From the NCBI GenBank assembly GCA_905147135.1, contig LR990061.1:6300026-6364025 (forward strand): a DNA stretch of 64,000 nucleotides. Direction: 5' to 3'. Under the pieces are notes generated by a model. The model was not told where the DNA came from. It was given only the letters and a program-made list of their open reading frames with translations, and ran no database searches. A program made the position numbers and the translations under genes. Within the stretch, counting starts at the first letter, position 1. Each line of letters opens with the position of its first letter. Positions 36,276 to 46,700 of the stretch are shown one piece after another. The stretch comes from Blastobasis lacticolella (taxonomy: Eukaryota; Arthropoda; Insecta; Lepidoptera; Blastobasidae).

Positions 36276-37537
36276 AACAGGAACCTTGTAAGAAATTGTT
36301 ACTATCAAGAGTAGACTGTTATGGCCAATTTCTATAGAGTTAAGTAGTTTATATTGTCATACATTTTCTTTCATTTTATTTATTGTAGATACTTTGCAAA
36401 ATTGGGAACTATAGGTCTATTTACAGTAATTTTAATTTACACCTATGTTTGTATGACTGTTTGTTCTAAAATAAATGGAAAAATAAATAAATAAACAGTT
36501 TTGAAATTCTTTGTAGAGAAACTTGGCATGGTGTGCCAATAGTTGCTGAAGGTTGCAGATTTGTTGCCTAAAAAATTGCAGATAAGCCAAATCGATTTTG
36601 AGGAAGGTCGAATTAACAATAAATGGTGCATAATGTTTTAAACGCGGTATAATGTATAAATGGTTCGTTATATCTTTCGAACTTGGTGTACACTGCCCTG
36701 TATCTAGATCTACCAGCCAATGAGGACTGTCAGCAATGAAGCACTGGTTGCGGGTAATTGAGTTCCTACTGTCGGCAATTAGTGAGGCTACCTCAATAAA
36801 TATACATCGAGAGACAGACGGACAGACTGTCTATTTATTGTTCAATATAAATTATGCTTTGGGAGCCGGCCAAGCCGTTTCCTATAGTTACAGATTGCAT
36901 CCATTTTTCACGATTCATTGCTTAGTATTAATTAGGCAGGTGCCTAAATGTTGACGCACATATAGTTTTCTATTTCTTTTTGCTGCGACTGCTAATTTCA
37001 AACCCAACTACCGTTAGTCATATATTCTCAGAAGCACTGGTAAGGAAATTAAATTTCTAATTAGGATCGAATAGAATTGCAGGAAAATAATGCTCGAAAG
37101 CTAAATTATTAATTGAAGAATTACACTGCAGGCCTTTCGTCGCCCGTTTAATGGCCGTGTTTACTGCATCCACCGCGGATATTCAACTGCAATTTTCCCG
37201 CTTCGACTTTTTCCGCACACTTTAAGCTCGCCAATAAAACTTATTAGCAATCTTTTTAACGATAGTCGATATCAAAGATATCCCCGTAAAAACTAATTGA
37301 AGTCGTTAAACCACCTCTCGAAAGTAATGATCGGCCGATGAGAGTCGTAACTCTGCTCGGCCGGGGGATCGGATTCGGGAGCCGTGCGACCACGGACCTA
37401 TCAGAGGCTACTCTCTAAAAGTTTCATGTAGCCCGTTCGTAATTTGCATTTAGGTGCAACGAATTTGACAATACTGTCGAAAACGGGCGGGCTAAGAAAG
37501 CGGCACGGTACGGCTTGACAGTTAAAATTATCGTATC
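36276..37537. other. DNA adjoining ladybird exon 1 on its 3' side
   Basis: 37110-37520 is unique and GC-richer, with TAAT cores and no repeats. It may hold intronic control elements of the ladybird gene. Confidence 0.3.
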
Positions 37538-37543
37538 ACTAAC
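37538..37543 (-). other. Splice donor ending ladybird exon 1
   Basis: On the minus strand the coding frame reads GATAACACAG then GTTAGT, a good GT donor. Reading through it gives Gly and an immediate TAG, so the open frame stops exactly where the intron should start. The phase is 1. Confidence 0.7.
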
Positions 37544-38063
37544 CTGTGTTATCCGGGCTGTTGGCCTCGAAGGTTTTGCTGGTCATGTGGAACAGGGCGT
37601 CGAGGGGGGTGTGCGGCGCGGGCGGGCCGGGCGCGTTGCGGCGCGGCTCCGAGCAGCAGTCCGAAGCAGACGACGACCTCTCCGAAGCAGAGTCGCAGCA
37701 GTCCGCCGGCGGGATCTCCCGCGGTCGCAACAGACCAAGAGCGGCCAACCTCCAGCGCTCGCCGTCCAGCAACGCCGCCCCAGCCAGCCGCTGCAACCGC
37801 TGCAGACGCTCCAGCCCCGACGCATCCCACGGCCGCACTATACGCGGCGGCGTACGCGGACTGTGCGACAAAATGTCCAAAATCGAGAAACTCTTCACCC
37901 CATCCCCGCGCCTATCCTCCGCCGGCTCCGACGCCATCTTCAACCGCTTCAGCGGCCTGAAGTAGTCCTGCGGCGACTGCGACCGCGACGGCGCCGGCGA
38001 CGGCCTCCCCACACTGATATCGTCCTCCGAACAGCTGTGGCCGGACATGGATTCCTCCTCCAT
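37544..38063 (-). CDS. lb: First coding exon of a ladybird/Lbx-type homeobox transcription factor (homeobox not in view)
   Basis: Predicted nuclear transcription factor; ladybird/Lbx proteins specify muscle, heart and epidermal cell fates. The exon encodes 173 residues plus one base of the next codon. An acidic, Ser-rich N terminus (1-30) leads to a basic patch FRPLKRLK (35-42), then an engrailed-homology-1 motif FSILDILS (59-66), the usual Groucho co-repressor contact. A short Leu-rich LERLQRLQRL (84-93), a Cys/Ser-rich low-complexity part (121-140) and TPLDALFHMTSKTFE (152-166) follow. The last block resembles the ALEELASKTFKGLE stretch that precedes the intron in vertebrate Lbx1. I start at the ATG ending at 38063: it has G at -3 and +4, and an in-frame TGA lies upstream before any other ATG. 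A longer reading from 38072 would begin at GTG. The exon ends at a GTTAGT donor in phase 1. The homeodomain must lie in a later exon that I cannot find. Another eh1-bearing NK-class homeobox gene is the main alternative. Confidence 0.72.
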
Positions 38064-38460
38064 AGCGTTCACAGATCCATCACAACAGTCACGGTGTCGG
38101 TACGGTTTCGGTCGTCACGGGGAACGGTGCTCTCGCGGGATACGGCTAGCGAGTCGACGCGCATCGCTCAACTGACGTGGCGGGTGACAGCCCTGGGCCG
38201 GGCAGCGGCGGTGGGCGGGGCGAGCGCGGCGGCGGCCAATGGCGTGGGGCTGGAGCGTCGCGGGCGGGACCCCATTGGCCGGTGGGAGCGCGCTAGGTGG
38301 CGCCGGTTGTCACGATCGCCTCTCCAATAAAACTTTTTAATCCGGCCCTGGATTGGGGGGCGAGATTCGTGGTGTGATTAATTTAGCCGCGGGGCGCGGG
38401 GGGCCGCTTAATTATCGGGATGAAGACGCGGCCCTAACTACGCGCTCCATTATTTAGCGT
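38064..38460 (-). promoter_or_regulatory. CpG-rich 5' leader and promoter region of the ladybird gene
   Basis: This GC- and CpG-rich block lies directly upstream of the ATG. CCAAT-type motifs sit at about 38234 (CCAATGG), 38271 (CCATTGG, inverted) and 38322 (CCAATAAA), with GC boxes (GGGCGGGG, near 38215). A TATA-like TTAAAAAG lies at about 38330-38338 on the minus strand. Homeodomain-type TTAATTA/TTAATTAT cores follow at about 38375-38415. The exact start of transcription cannot be read from sequence. Confidence 0.4.
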
Positions 38461-39929
38461 CGATAAGGCTCACATTTGTCACATACAAGTCGCCACTTTT
38501 CCTCCATTTATGGGTCGGGGCTAATCACCCGAAACTGCTAGGTGCGTTTCCTATAAAATCTAGGCACAGGAAATAAACTTATTATCATCGGCGTTTATGG
38601 TTGAAAATTGTTGTTGCATTCAAAACATTTAATAGGCGCGTCATAGGTGCCTAATAGCTTCATTGCTTTTACGATCTGAAATGGAAATGGAATAAAAAAT
38701 ATATTCTCTGTAAAATTGTTCATAATAAGTATTCTAGGCACGATTCTAAGTATTACCTACCTAGCCTTAGTTTTTAAATTGATGTTTAATTGATCTACCT
38801 ATAGGTAGGTATCTATAGTTTAATTACAGGAAAGTTTGTATGGAATTAAAATGTACGATAAATTAATTAATTCACAGAAATAATCTATCGCATGTTGTTT
38901 CCAGGCCATTAAATATTAAGTAAAAATTATCTATCGCATAGGTAGATCACATGAATGAATTTTCATTTGGTAAAAAATTCTTACATCTTTCTGTAGATAT
39001 CGATCTTCTATTGACTCCGCATTTAATCTAATTATGATTATTCTTATTTTATTGAACTTTCACGAGCAAAACTCTTCCAGTATTATAAAACTACGGAAAT
39101 CTAAACATTAGCCACCAACCGCCATAAGCAAACAAGACAAATTAAATATTTTTATTTTTTTTCTTATAGTTTTTTCTGCGAAAACCACAGAATACAATAC
39201 CGAAGCAAAGAGACTTTATGTCCTATTCTACGAACCGTAGAAGCAAAGCTTTTTTACTCCATCTATTTACGGCAATTCACGCAAGAGGTTTCTACAGAAT
39301 ACCAAACTCTTTGGTTCAGACGGTTCAGAAGAACCTTCTTTCTTTATAAATTTATCTCTCAATTATGTAATTTATATTATTTTTTCTTTTGTATACATGT
39401 ATGCTGTGTTGCGCTGTCTAGTCAATAATAAATGATTTATTATTATTATTATTTCCCTCACAGTTATTCTAGTAGGTAAGTATTAGGTATCATCATGGAC
39501 AGAATGGCGTTTATTTATATTTAATGGCAATTAGCGTTTTTTCACTTATCAGGCTGAGCGCACCCCGTCCCTACGGGGCGTCGCATCCGATGAAACCTGG
39601 AAAGCCTTCCCGGCTACAGGTGCTCCCAGGGGGTGTTTAGTACGTATGCGCCTAGTTTTTTTTTAGCGAGTCGTGCATAACCAGTCCGGCCGGCCGGCTG
39701 GTACTCATGAGAGTTCACCTCCTCCCTCCCAACCACTACCGGAGGGTGCCAAAAAGGGTTGGGAGCAAAAAAAAAAGGTTATCAGGTTGTTCAGGATATC
39801 TATTCATTTTCATTTATTCAGTGTAGGTTGTAGGTTGAAAATAAATTTCGAATATTTTTAGATCATACAGTTTTCATCAAAATTGATAAATAAAATGAAT
39901 TAGGTATATAATATTCTCAATTGCTTGGG
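38461..39929. other. 5' flank of the ladybird gene
   Basis: AT-rich to 39530. 39540-39775 is a GC-rich block (CCCCGTCCCTACGGGGCGTC; GGCCGGCCGGC) that ends in GGGAGC and a run of ten A, perhaps a retroposed fragment. Its origin is not recognised. Confidence 0.35.
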
Positions 39930-40130
39930 CTTGATCCAGTACTTCACCGATCAGATAATAACAGTAGAGCGAATGCCATCTGTCCTCCGTGTACCTGTCC
40001 AGGGTAACCTGATCAGATTGGTTAGGGTTGCCCATTCAATCGCCTGAATGAACAGGTTTCCTCACGATGTTTTCCCTTACCGTAAGAGCATAGGTTAGTG
40101 TACCTATAACTTAACTTTTGTAGGTACATA
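39930..40130 (-). mobile_element. SINE family B, body
   Basis: Family B landmarks on the minus strand include CGGTAAGGGAAAACATCGTG and CCAATCTGATCAGGTTACCC. The head appears displaced to 40258-40350 by about 130 bp of AT-rich DNA. Confidence 0.7.
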
Positions 40131-40257
40131 ACTATTTATTTAACGGAGGTAATAAAATACAATTACCTATTGCAATATTAAAAAAAAGTGTTACAATAAC
40201 AATAAAAAACCTTAATTCTAACTAGGTAATTATTGGTACATAACTAAATAAAAACAT

Positions 40258-40350
40258 TGGTAGGTGTGAGGCGGCGCTGGGGACCGAACTCGGTACCTCT
40301 CGGTACAAGGCCGTCCCGCTAGCCATATTTACGCCATCGACACGCTCTAA
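40258..40350 (-). mobile_element. tRNA-like head of a SINE B variant
   Basis: The minus strand has GGTACCGAGTTCGGTCCCCA (diverged B box) and CGCCTCACACCTACCAATG, where the consensus has CCATGTACCAATG. It is probably the head of the copy at 39930. Confidence 0.5.
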
Positions 40351-41970
40351 TCTATTTCGCTTAGTTTAGAAAAAATCTAAGTTCTACGACATATCTATAC
40401 TCAGTCTATTAATTTTAAAGTGAGATGGCGGCCAAACTTATACCTAGTATGAGATCGAATTAAAGATCAAAAATGTAAACAAATGGGTTGCTACTATAAA
40501 AAAAATAACCCAAATGGTGGATTATTTGAAATAATTGAAATATTGATTAAAATTAAAACATTCAAAATGAAACAAAATCATGAATATTTTAAAATATTTT
40601 ACTGAATTAAATAGGGAACTATGTTCTTTTTTGTTACATATTTGTGCTGTTTCAATAAAATATGGATAGTTTTCATGTATGCCACTGGTAATGGTAAGAA
40701 ATTCTAAACCTTTGGTTCGTTGTTACACTACATTATTGAAAAGGCTTGGAAAGTAAGGGATTGACCGACGCCGAGACATATTAAATTAATTACTCAAATA
40801 ATAATACATAAAATAATATAAGATTCAAAATGGCGGCCATTTCTTTCTAATATTTTACTTTTCTAACTAGTGTTCTTGGACTAATAGTTTCCGAGTTACT
40901 TATTGCGTTTTTAATCAATTGAATAAATGGGGGTAAATCGATTTGTTTCATTTTCGAAAATTTACCAGCCATTGTAAATACACGTTTCATAAAAACGATC
41001 TAAACACATACACCCTACAATACAGATAGTTGAGGGAAGTTTACTTTATACTCTCTGTGAATATAGCTACATAAAAATAATAATAACAATATAGTTCTTT
41101 ATTCAGCCAATAGAGCCATTGTACAATTACATACTAAATAATAAATAACAAAAATTAAAATAATAGCAAAAAATAAAAATATTACATAGTAAAAGCAAAT
41201 AAACATTATTTCTTGTTTGGGTCACGATGTGTGATTGTGAGGTCTCGCGTTACTAACAGTAAAATATTAATAAACAGACAAACCATCTCATTCACTTTTC
41301 CGCATGAACGCCTCCATAATTTATTTTCCCCAAATGATTCACCCAAAAAAATAAATAAACCAAAATCAATTACATCCGATATTCGAGCGTATCATTATTT
41401 CTTTACATTATTTGGGAACGTAACGACCGGAACCGCCGCCATATTGCTCGCTTTCCCGCGCCTCGATTGGCCAATGGCATCAATTTCCGCTTTTATCTAT
41501 CGCTGGTTATTAACCAAAATTATTATTGACAATAATTCCTGGCATTTTGTGGTAATTATTATTGCTTCTATCTCATTATGTCTATTTGGAATGTGTTGTG
41601 GAATATTTACCTGCGGAGGTGGATTGTGATATCGCTTGATTGGTACATTACAATGATATCGTTATTATTAGGCTGGCAATTTTGTAAATAAGCTATCATA
41701 ATAATTTCATTCTGGATATTGTAATCGTTGTTTGTTGCTCTATGTTCGAAAATGTAGCTCTCTATTTATTATGTAGAGTCAATATCGCTGTAGGTAACTA
41801 AAACTAAGTACCTAAGTATAGAAATGAAAGCCATTCAAAATAAATTAGGATTAATTTTTAATGTATAAGTTCATTACCTATTTATTTGCAGACTAATGGT
41901 AGTAAACAGTGCTTAAAAAAAAAAGTAGGAATCTCGTAAGGCACTACACATAGGTACTATAAATTTTATT
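40351..41970. other. AT-rich flank with one conserved-looking block
   Basis: 41395-41640 (GAACCGCCGCCATATTGCTC, GATTGGCCAATGGCATC, TTATCTATCGCTGG) differs from its surroundings. It lies inside a 138-codon frame that starts at TTG. I favour non-coding regulatory DNA. Confidence 0.3.
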
Positions 41971-42166
41971 AGAGGTCCCGGGTTCGATTCCCGGCCGGGC
42001 AGAAATTGAAATGATGAATTTTAATTTCTGTAACGGGTCTGGGTGTACTACCTATGTATAATAAGTATGTATTTAAAAGTATTTAAGTAGTATATCAGTT
42101 ATCTAGCACCCGTAGTACAAGCTTTGCTTAGTTTGGGGGCTAGATGGCGCTGTGTGAATTTTGCAC
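41971..42166 (+). mobile_element. SINE family A, nearly complete body
   Basis: Perfect B box in GGGTTCGATTCCCGG, then CAGAAATTGAAATGATGAAT, ACGGGTCTGGGTGTACTA, and GGGGGCTAGATGGCGCTGTG. Only the first tRNA-like bases are missing. It is among the best-preserved plus-strand copies. Confidence 0.85.
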
Positions 42167-42467
42167 ACGAATATTTATTGTAAATATTCAATTTCGCATC
42201 ACAAGTACCAAGTCGTAGTAATCTGTTATGATAAATACTTATGAAGAGTACATTTAGACCCTACGTTCATTAGCATTCAACAAAGTAGGTCTACATGTGA
42301 GTGCGGTAATATAGCAGTGCCTTCAAAAAAGCACGCGTGGTTATCTAATAGCCCAAAATTTGTGCAAAAATTGCCAATTCTGAACGTGTTGAAATTTATA
42401 CTGACGTACACGATTTGTCCCAAATGTTTATGCAATTTTGGTTTCTATGCTAATGACAGAAAGCTTA

Positions 42468-42715
42468 TTTTATTTTCTATTTCTGCCGCCAAGCAACAAT
42501 GCTTGCATTGTTGTGTTCCGGTTTGAAAAATAAGGTAGCCAGTAAAATTACAGACATGAGGCATTTCATCTTAGTCCTCACAGTGACAACGCACCTGCGG
42601 TTCTACATTTTTGTTCCCTGCAACCTAAATGTATGTTGTGGGCGCCAGTTACCACTTCCCATCAGGTGGGCTGGCGGCCTGCTCGTTTGTGACCGAGTAG
42701 CATAAAACAAAATAT
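42468..42715 (+). repeat. Dispersed repeat, first of two copies
   Basis: It shares about 230 bp with 46457-46700: TGCTTGCATTGTTGTGTTCC, AATTACAGACATGAGGCATT, TGCAACCTAAATGT and TACCACTTCCCATCAGG. The CATCAGGTGG ending resembles the LINE 3' UTRs here. Open frames inside are repeat-derived. Confidence 0.7.
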
Positions 42716-43053
42716 TAGTATACAAACGCGCAGCGCCCGCATAGTCACCGCACACTTAACGTATCGCACTCGCGTAGTCGTCGTGTCGCACCCGCATCGT
42801 CACCGCGTCCTGTACGCGCCAATAAGGTGGACTGCACGTTTTCGGTCCGATTGCTATGCGGTGTCTAAGCGGGAACGCGCGTATGCGTTTACTGTCCGGT
42901 TTGTCAGCGGCGACGTATAAACGGACCATAATTAATAAGATATTTAATGATTCCTTTAAAATAATTACTACTTACTACGCATACAAATTTTGTTAACACT
43001 TACAGCAATAGAAGCATAATTATGTAAGTGTAATATTCACTTATATTTGTTAA
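42716..43053. other. Gene-free stretch
   Basis: GC-rich tandem-like CGCACTCGCGTAGTCGTCGT / CGCACCCGCATCGTCACCGC at 42730-42810; nothing else. Confidence 0.35.
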
Positions 43054-43345
43054 ATCCGCCTTGACCATCATCCAGACTTTGGCAGATCAGGTAATTACAG
43101 TGGATCGACTGCCATCTGTCCTCCGTGACCCTGCTCCCAGGTGAAGCTGACCAGATTGGATCATGGTTACACATTCAGTCGCCTGAATGAACGGGTTTCG
43201 TCACGCTATTTTCCCTCACCGTAAGAGAGTCGGTTAGCATTCAACTTATGTACATAACTCAGAAAAGAGTCATTGGTACATGGCTGCAGTAGGATTCAAA
43301 CCCGTACCGGGTACCGGGATACTTTTACTTCTCGGCAGTTAACCT
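43054..43345 (-). mobile_element. SINE family B, near full length
   Basis: The body is complete on the minus strand (GAGGGAAAATAGCGTGACGA, CCATGATCCAATCTGGTCAG). The head carries a degenerate B box GGGTTTGAATCC. Confidence 0.8.
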
Positions 43346-43361
43346 CTAGAATAAAGGAAGA

Positions 43362-43622
43362 ATATAGGCCGTGTGGTGTCCGGCAGAGTAGAATAGCACC
43401 AACCCCTTACACTTCTGGGTGTCGTACAAGGCGACTAATGTTTTCCAGGCAAAAGATCAAGAGTCTCCGTAGTCTGGAAAATGGGCAGCAGCATTTTCCA
43501 TTGTTATATTTAAGCTATCTCCAACCCGCCTGTCAAGCGTGGAGATTATGGCAATAACCTCCCCTTTCGCGGCAGAGGCCCTAAGTCCTGCAGTGGACTG
43601 TTACGGGCTGTGATGATGATAG
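43362..43622 (+). mobile_element. Family C repeat with (GAT)n tail
   Basis: GGCCGTGTGGTGTCCGGCAG, GGGTGTCGTACAAGGCGACT, TGGAAAATGGGCAGCAGC, CTCCAACCCGCCTG, CCCCTTTCGCGGCAGAGG and GTGATGATGATAG. It lies against a SINE B. Confidence 0.85.
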
Positions 43623-43712
43623 ATACGTAATAAACTCTTTGCACAAAGGTACAAATATAAATAGGTGTGTAGATAAATATACACGAACCTCGTGTATAAA
43701 GTTATTGTATTA

Positions 43713-43827
43713 AAAGAGCATCGGTTAGTATTCAACTAATATAGATAATTCAGAAAAGAATCATTGGTACATGGTCAAGGCGGACCCCGGGACCTCGTGC
43801 GCGAGAGCATAACCAGGACACCAATAA
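43713..43827. mobile_element. SINE family B, head-to-tail inverted chimera
   Basis: 43713-43774 is family B in minus orientation (TTGGTACATGG end). From 43771 the sequence continues as the family B 3' part in plus orientation (ATGGTCAAGGCGGACCCCGG). The two halves share ATGG at the joint. Confidence 0.7.
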
Positions 43828-43954
43828 GAATGCATGAGTAGTTTGTACGTAAGTAGGTACCTAATCAAACTAAAGGTGATGTTCAAATAATTAGTTGTAG
43901 TAATAATAATTGGTAGATAATATAATTTAAGTAGTAGTAATTTAATTTAAGACC

Positions 43955-44135
43955 TCATTATTGCCTCTACCGCTTCTTAAATGTCCTTTCAGATTATTTA
44001 AGGTTGGCTGGAAGAAATCCCATTGTGGGATAAGCCCGCCTTTGCTTTGTAAAATTATTTTTGTATTTCCTGTATTTATTAAGCAATAAAGAGTTTACAT
44101 ACATACAAACATACATACATACCTAGATAATTGCA
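43955..44135 (+). mobile_element. LINE 3' UTR with poly-A signal and (CATA)n tail
   Basis: ATCCCATTGTGGGATAAGCC, then GCCTTTGC, GCAATAAAGAGTTTA and (CATACATA)n. This is the typical 3' end of a lepidopteran LINE that supplies an AATAAA signal and a tetranucleotide tail. Confidence 0.6.
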
Positions 44136-45283
44136 ACGGAAGATCTCGTGCAAATATGTGCAAAAATTGTATATATTTTACACTTCCTTTTCGCGAAGTG
44201 TGGTCCATAATGAGTATACAAAGTACCCATTAAGAACACATAGATAATATCTATGGGCAATTTTATGTCTTCCGCCCTTTCCTGCGGATATGGACTGGGT
44301 TCGCTTATTAGATAGCTATGTTTCCTTTTCCGGATCGAGATTGTGAGCTAGTATCTCTACAATTTATAAGTACTTAAATCTAGTATAGTTTTAACCCTAG
44401 AACCTAGAACCTAGAACCTGAAAGGCGAAGATGGTGTTAGAGGTTGTTACAATATAGATCATATAGTAACTTGACAAAATTGTTAAATAATTAATAATAT
44501 GATTTCAAATTATTTAAATTTTAATTATTACATGATGTATTTATTACTATAATAAAGTAATGTTAAATTTTATTTTTGTAAATTACTTTTATTTAGGCAC
44601 ACAGTTTGAAATATTTTTTAATAAGTTGAGCGTATCCGCCTATATCTGGACAAACGAATTAATGCAGTTACGGCTAATGCATAGGTATCCTTCCTTTTTT
44701 TCACTACCATATAAAAGTCGCGTCCCTGATACATACTCTACGTATACTGATTTTAGTTAGTATATCAGTTATCCAGTACCAGCACAAGCTTGGCTTAGTT
44801 CGAGACTTTGTCCGCTATTATTTATTTACATTCGAAGGATCACAACAGACGATAACCAGACGTAGTACCCGTATGGTGTCAGCTTAGATCAACTGTATCT
44901 ATTACCTATAGTTCATCAAAGAGGTACCGGAAATGTGTGAAATTGTATCTATACATTTCCTTTTCCTAGGAAATGATAGCCAAATTAGTAAATGTGTAAA
45001 TGATTTGTTCAAGGTGCATGAATATACTAGGCATTGTACACAATTCCTAAAATGGTAGCCGGAAACGTATGTTTTGAGGTTATGTTGACAATAACACGGG
45101 AAAATTTCAGTGCTCAGGCGCTCAAAAACACACTTCGTCGGTGCCGCAAGTCATTTTACAAACACAACTTTTTACTCACACAAGTTTTTAAAATGCCACT
45201 TCGAAATAAATTTAGTTTTGTTTCGGTTCAGTGGTTCTTAACAACTAACATGTTTGTCGCTTCGCTCTTCGCAACAATATGAT
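44136..45283. other. Gene-free stretch
   Basis: Three tandem AACCTAG units at 44399-44420 and a SINE A scrap at 44752; otherwise unassigned. Confidence 0.35.
44752..44800 (+). mobile_element. SINE family A, 3' fragment
   Basis: AGTATATCAGTTATCCAGTA followed by ACAAGCTTGGCTTAG corresponds to the family A 3' half. Confidence 0.45.
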
Positions 45284-45452
45284 GATGTGATGAAACCTGC
45301 ACATTCAGGCCCCTAAATCTGGTCTGGTTCCCTTGCTACCACAGTCACGGAGGTCAAATGGCAGTCGCTCCACTGTAATTTACCTGATCTACCAAATCCT
45401 GGATCATGGTCAAGGCGGACCCCGCGAGAGAGCATAACCGGGACATTACCGC
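45284..45452 (+). mobile_element. SINE family B, 3' two thirds
   Basis: GATGAAACCTGCACATTCAG, TCACGGAGGTCAAATGGC, ATGGTCAAGGCGGACCCC and GAGCATAACCGGGAC. Confidence 0.75.
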
Positions 45453-45532
45453 CAAAATGAGTTAAATATTTACAGATATCCAAACGGGGCTCTGGTGAAA
45501 ATTGCGGGGGACTGCTCCTAGTTAAAGATAAA

Positions 45533-45575
45533 AGGCAACGCGTTGATGTCTTTTATATGAAATGTCCAAAGAATT
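45533..45575. repeat. Half copy of the foldback at 33.3 kb
   Basis: CAACGCGTTGATGTCTTTTA followed by ATGAAATGTC. The second arm is missing. Confidence 0.45.
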
Positions 45576-45728
45576 CATTTTTGCAAAAGATGGTTCCTGC
45601 TAATTTTGTCGTAGGTATCCCTAGGTAGGCACCTTAATCATAATAACGTTCCAAAATAAATGACTCCTTTTGCAGTTACGTAACCACAGGCTTAGATTAG
45701 CCATAATTATTTTTTTCATACTCGTTAG

Positions 45729-46003
45729 TTGAGTAATCCCCACTACGTAGACCCTCTGTTGGTCGCCATGCAAAGATTCGAAAGAACGTTACTCGCTCGT
45801 ACGATTCGAATGTGGAATAAGCTCCCAGCAGTGCTTCCTTTGGACTATGACATGGGATCGTTCAAGAGGTGTATTAGAGGTCTCTTTAGAGGCGTGAAAC
45901 GCATTGGTAGCGCTGCTGGTGTGGCTGATGTCCATGGGTGGCGGTGACCACTTTCCATCAGGTGGACCGCATGTCAGTTTGTCGGCTGTATTACATAAAA
46001 AAA
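45729..46003 (+). pseudogene. LINE 3' end: ORF2 C terminus plus 3' UTR and A-rich tail
   Basis: The plus-strand frame encodes a LINE C terminus (FERTLLARTIRMWNKLPA, DYDMGSFKRCIRGL, RIGSAAGVADVHGWR) and stops at TGA 45945-45947. The UTR signature CACTTTCCATCAGGTGG and an A8 tail follow. Only about 72 codons remain, so it is a 5'-truncated, inactive copy. Related ends occur at 35487-35640 (minus), 52832-52938 (plus) and 53645-53908 (minus). The CR1/jockey-like lineage is inferred from the PRTIRLWNSLP-like end. Confidence 0.8.
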
Positions 46004-46007
46004 ATAT

Positions 46008-46095
46008 GCTTGGACAAATTTACACAGCGCCATCTAGCTCCAAATGGGTGATAACTACAAGCAAGGTAAAAACTTAGTAAGCAAACTACCCTGCA
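46008..46095 (-). mobile_element. SINE family A, 3' end
   Basis: The minus strand carries GGAGCTAGATGGCGCTGTG and TAAATTTGTCC. It sits directly after the A tail of the LINE stub at 45729-46003. Confidence 0.6.
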
Positions 46096-46456
46096 TCTTT
46101 TCCGTTTTTAAATATAGAATTCCACGTAAATGTTTACCGGAAGTGCACCCCCCTCCCTCCCTGCACGACTAGCATGTCATTAGGGGCAAAGGCTGCCAGG
46201 GGCTGTGTGCTCCTGTTTAGGGGGATGCGTTGAGTTCTTTTTAATTATGTAGAGAAGAAAATGGATGAATATAAAAATAGTCCTTAATTTTACTATAGGT
46301 ACCGATAGCGTAGTAATATAGAATTATGGTACCTATATCTAATAGTAACTACCTATAATATTATTCTGCTAACTAAATATTTACTTACCAATCGTATTTT
46401 ATCAGGTGGTGGGACTCTATCAAGCCTGAGTAGTCCGCATGGATGAGTATCACTGC

Positions 46457-46700
46457 CTTATTTATTTCTACCGCCGAGCAACAATACTTGCATTGTTGTG
46501 TTCCGGTTTAAAGAATAAGGTAGCCAGCGCAATTACAGGCATGGGACATTTCATCTTAGTCCATACAGTGATAACGCACCTGCAGTTGTACATTTTTGTT
46601 ACCTGCAACCTAAATGTTGAATTGTATATGTTATGGGAGACAGTTACCACTTACCGTCAGGCGAGCTTTCTGCTCGTTTGTTGCTGAGTAGCACAATTTT
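46457..46700 (+). repeat. Dispersed repeat, second copy
   Basis: Same family and orientation as 42468-42715, with point differences and a small insertion near 46620. The two copies lie about 4 kb apart. Confidence 0.7.

Larger units (their letters stand above)
1..37537 (-). other. Presumed first intron of the ladybird gene (left part, open-ended)
   Basis: Everything left of the exon 1 donor lies downstream of it on the minus strand. I searched the minus-strand reading for the homeodomain signature (WFQNRRAKLKR or the KSRTAFT start) and found none. The region therefore reads as intron, or as intron plus intergenic DNA if the second exon is missing or diverged. Repeats and GC-rich islands within it are listed separately. 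Confidence 0.4.

Noticed and set aside
37515..38330. A 271-codon plus-strand frame across the ladybird exon
   Set aside because: It is antisense to the exon, has an Arg/Thr-rich composition typical of reading a GC-rich exon backwards, and matches no family.
41213..41629. 138-codon plus-strand frame with a hydrophobic C terminus
   Set aside because: It begins at TTG, its composition follows local AT bias, and there are no splice or start signals.
44399..44420. Telomere-like AACCTAG tandem
   Set aside because: The insect telomere unit is TTAGG. This is three imperfect 7-mers and nothing more.
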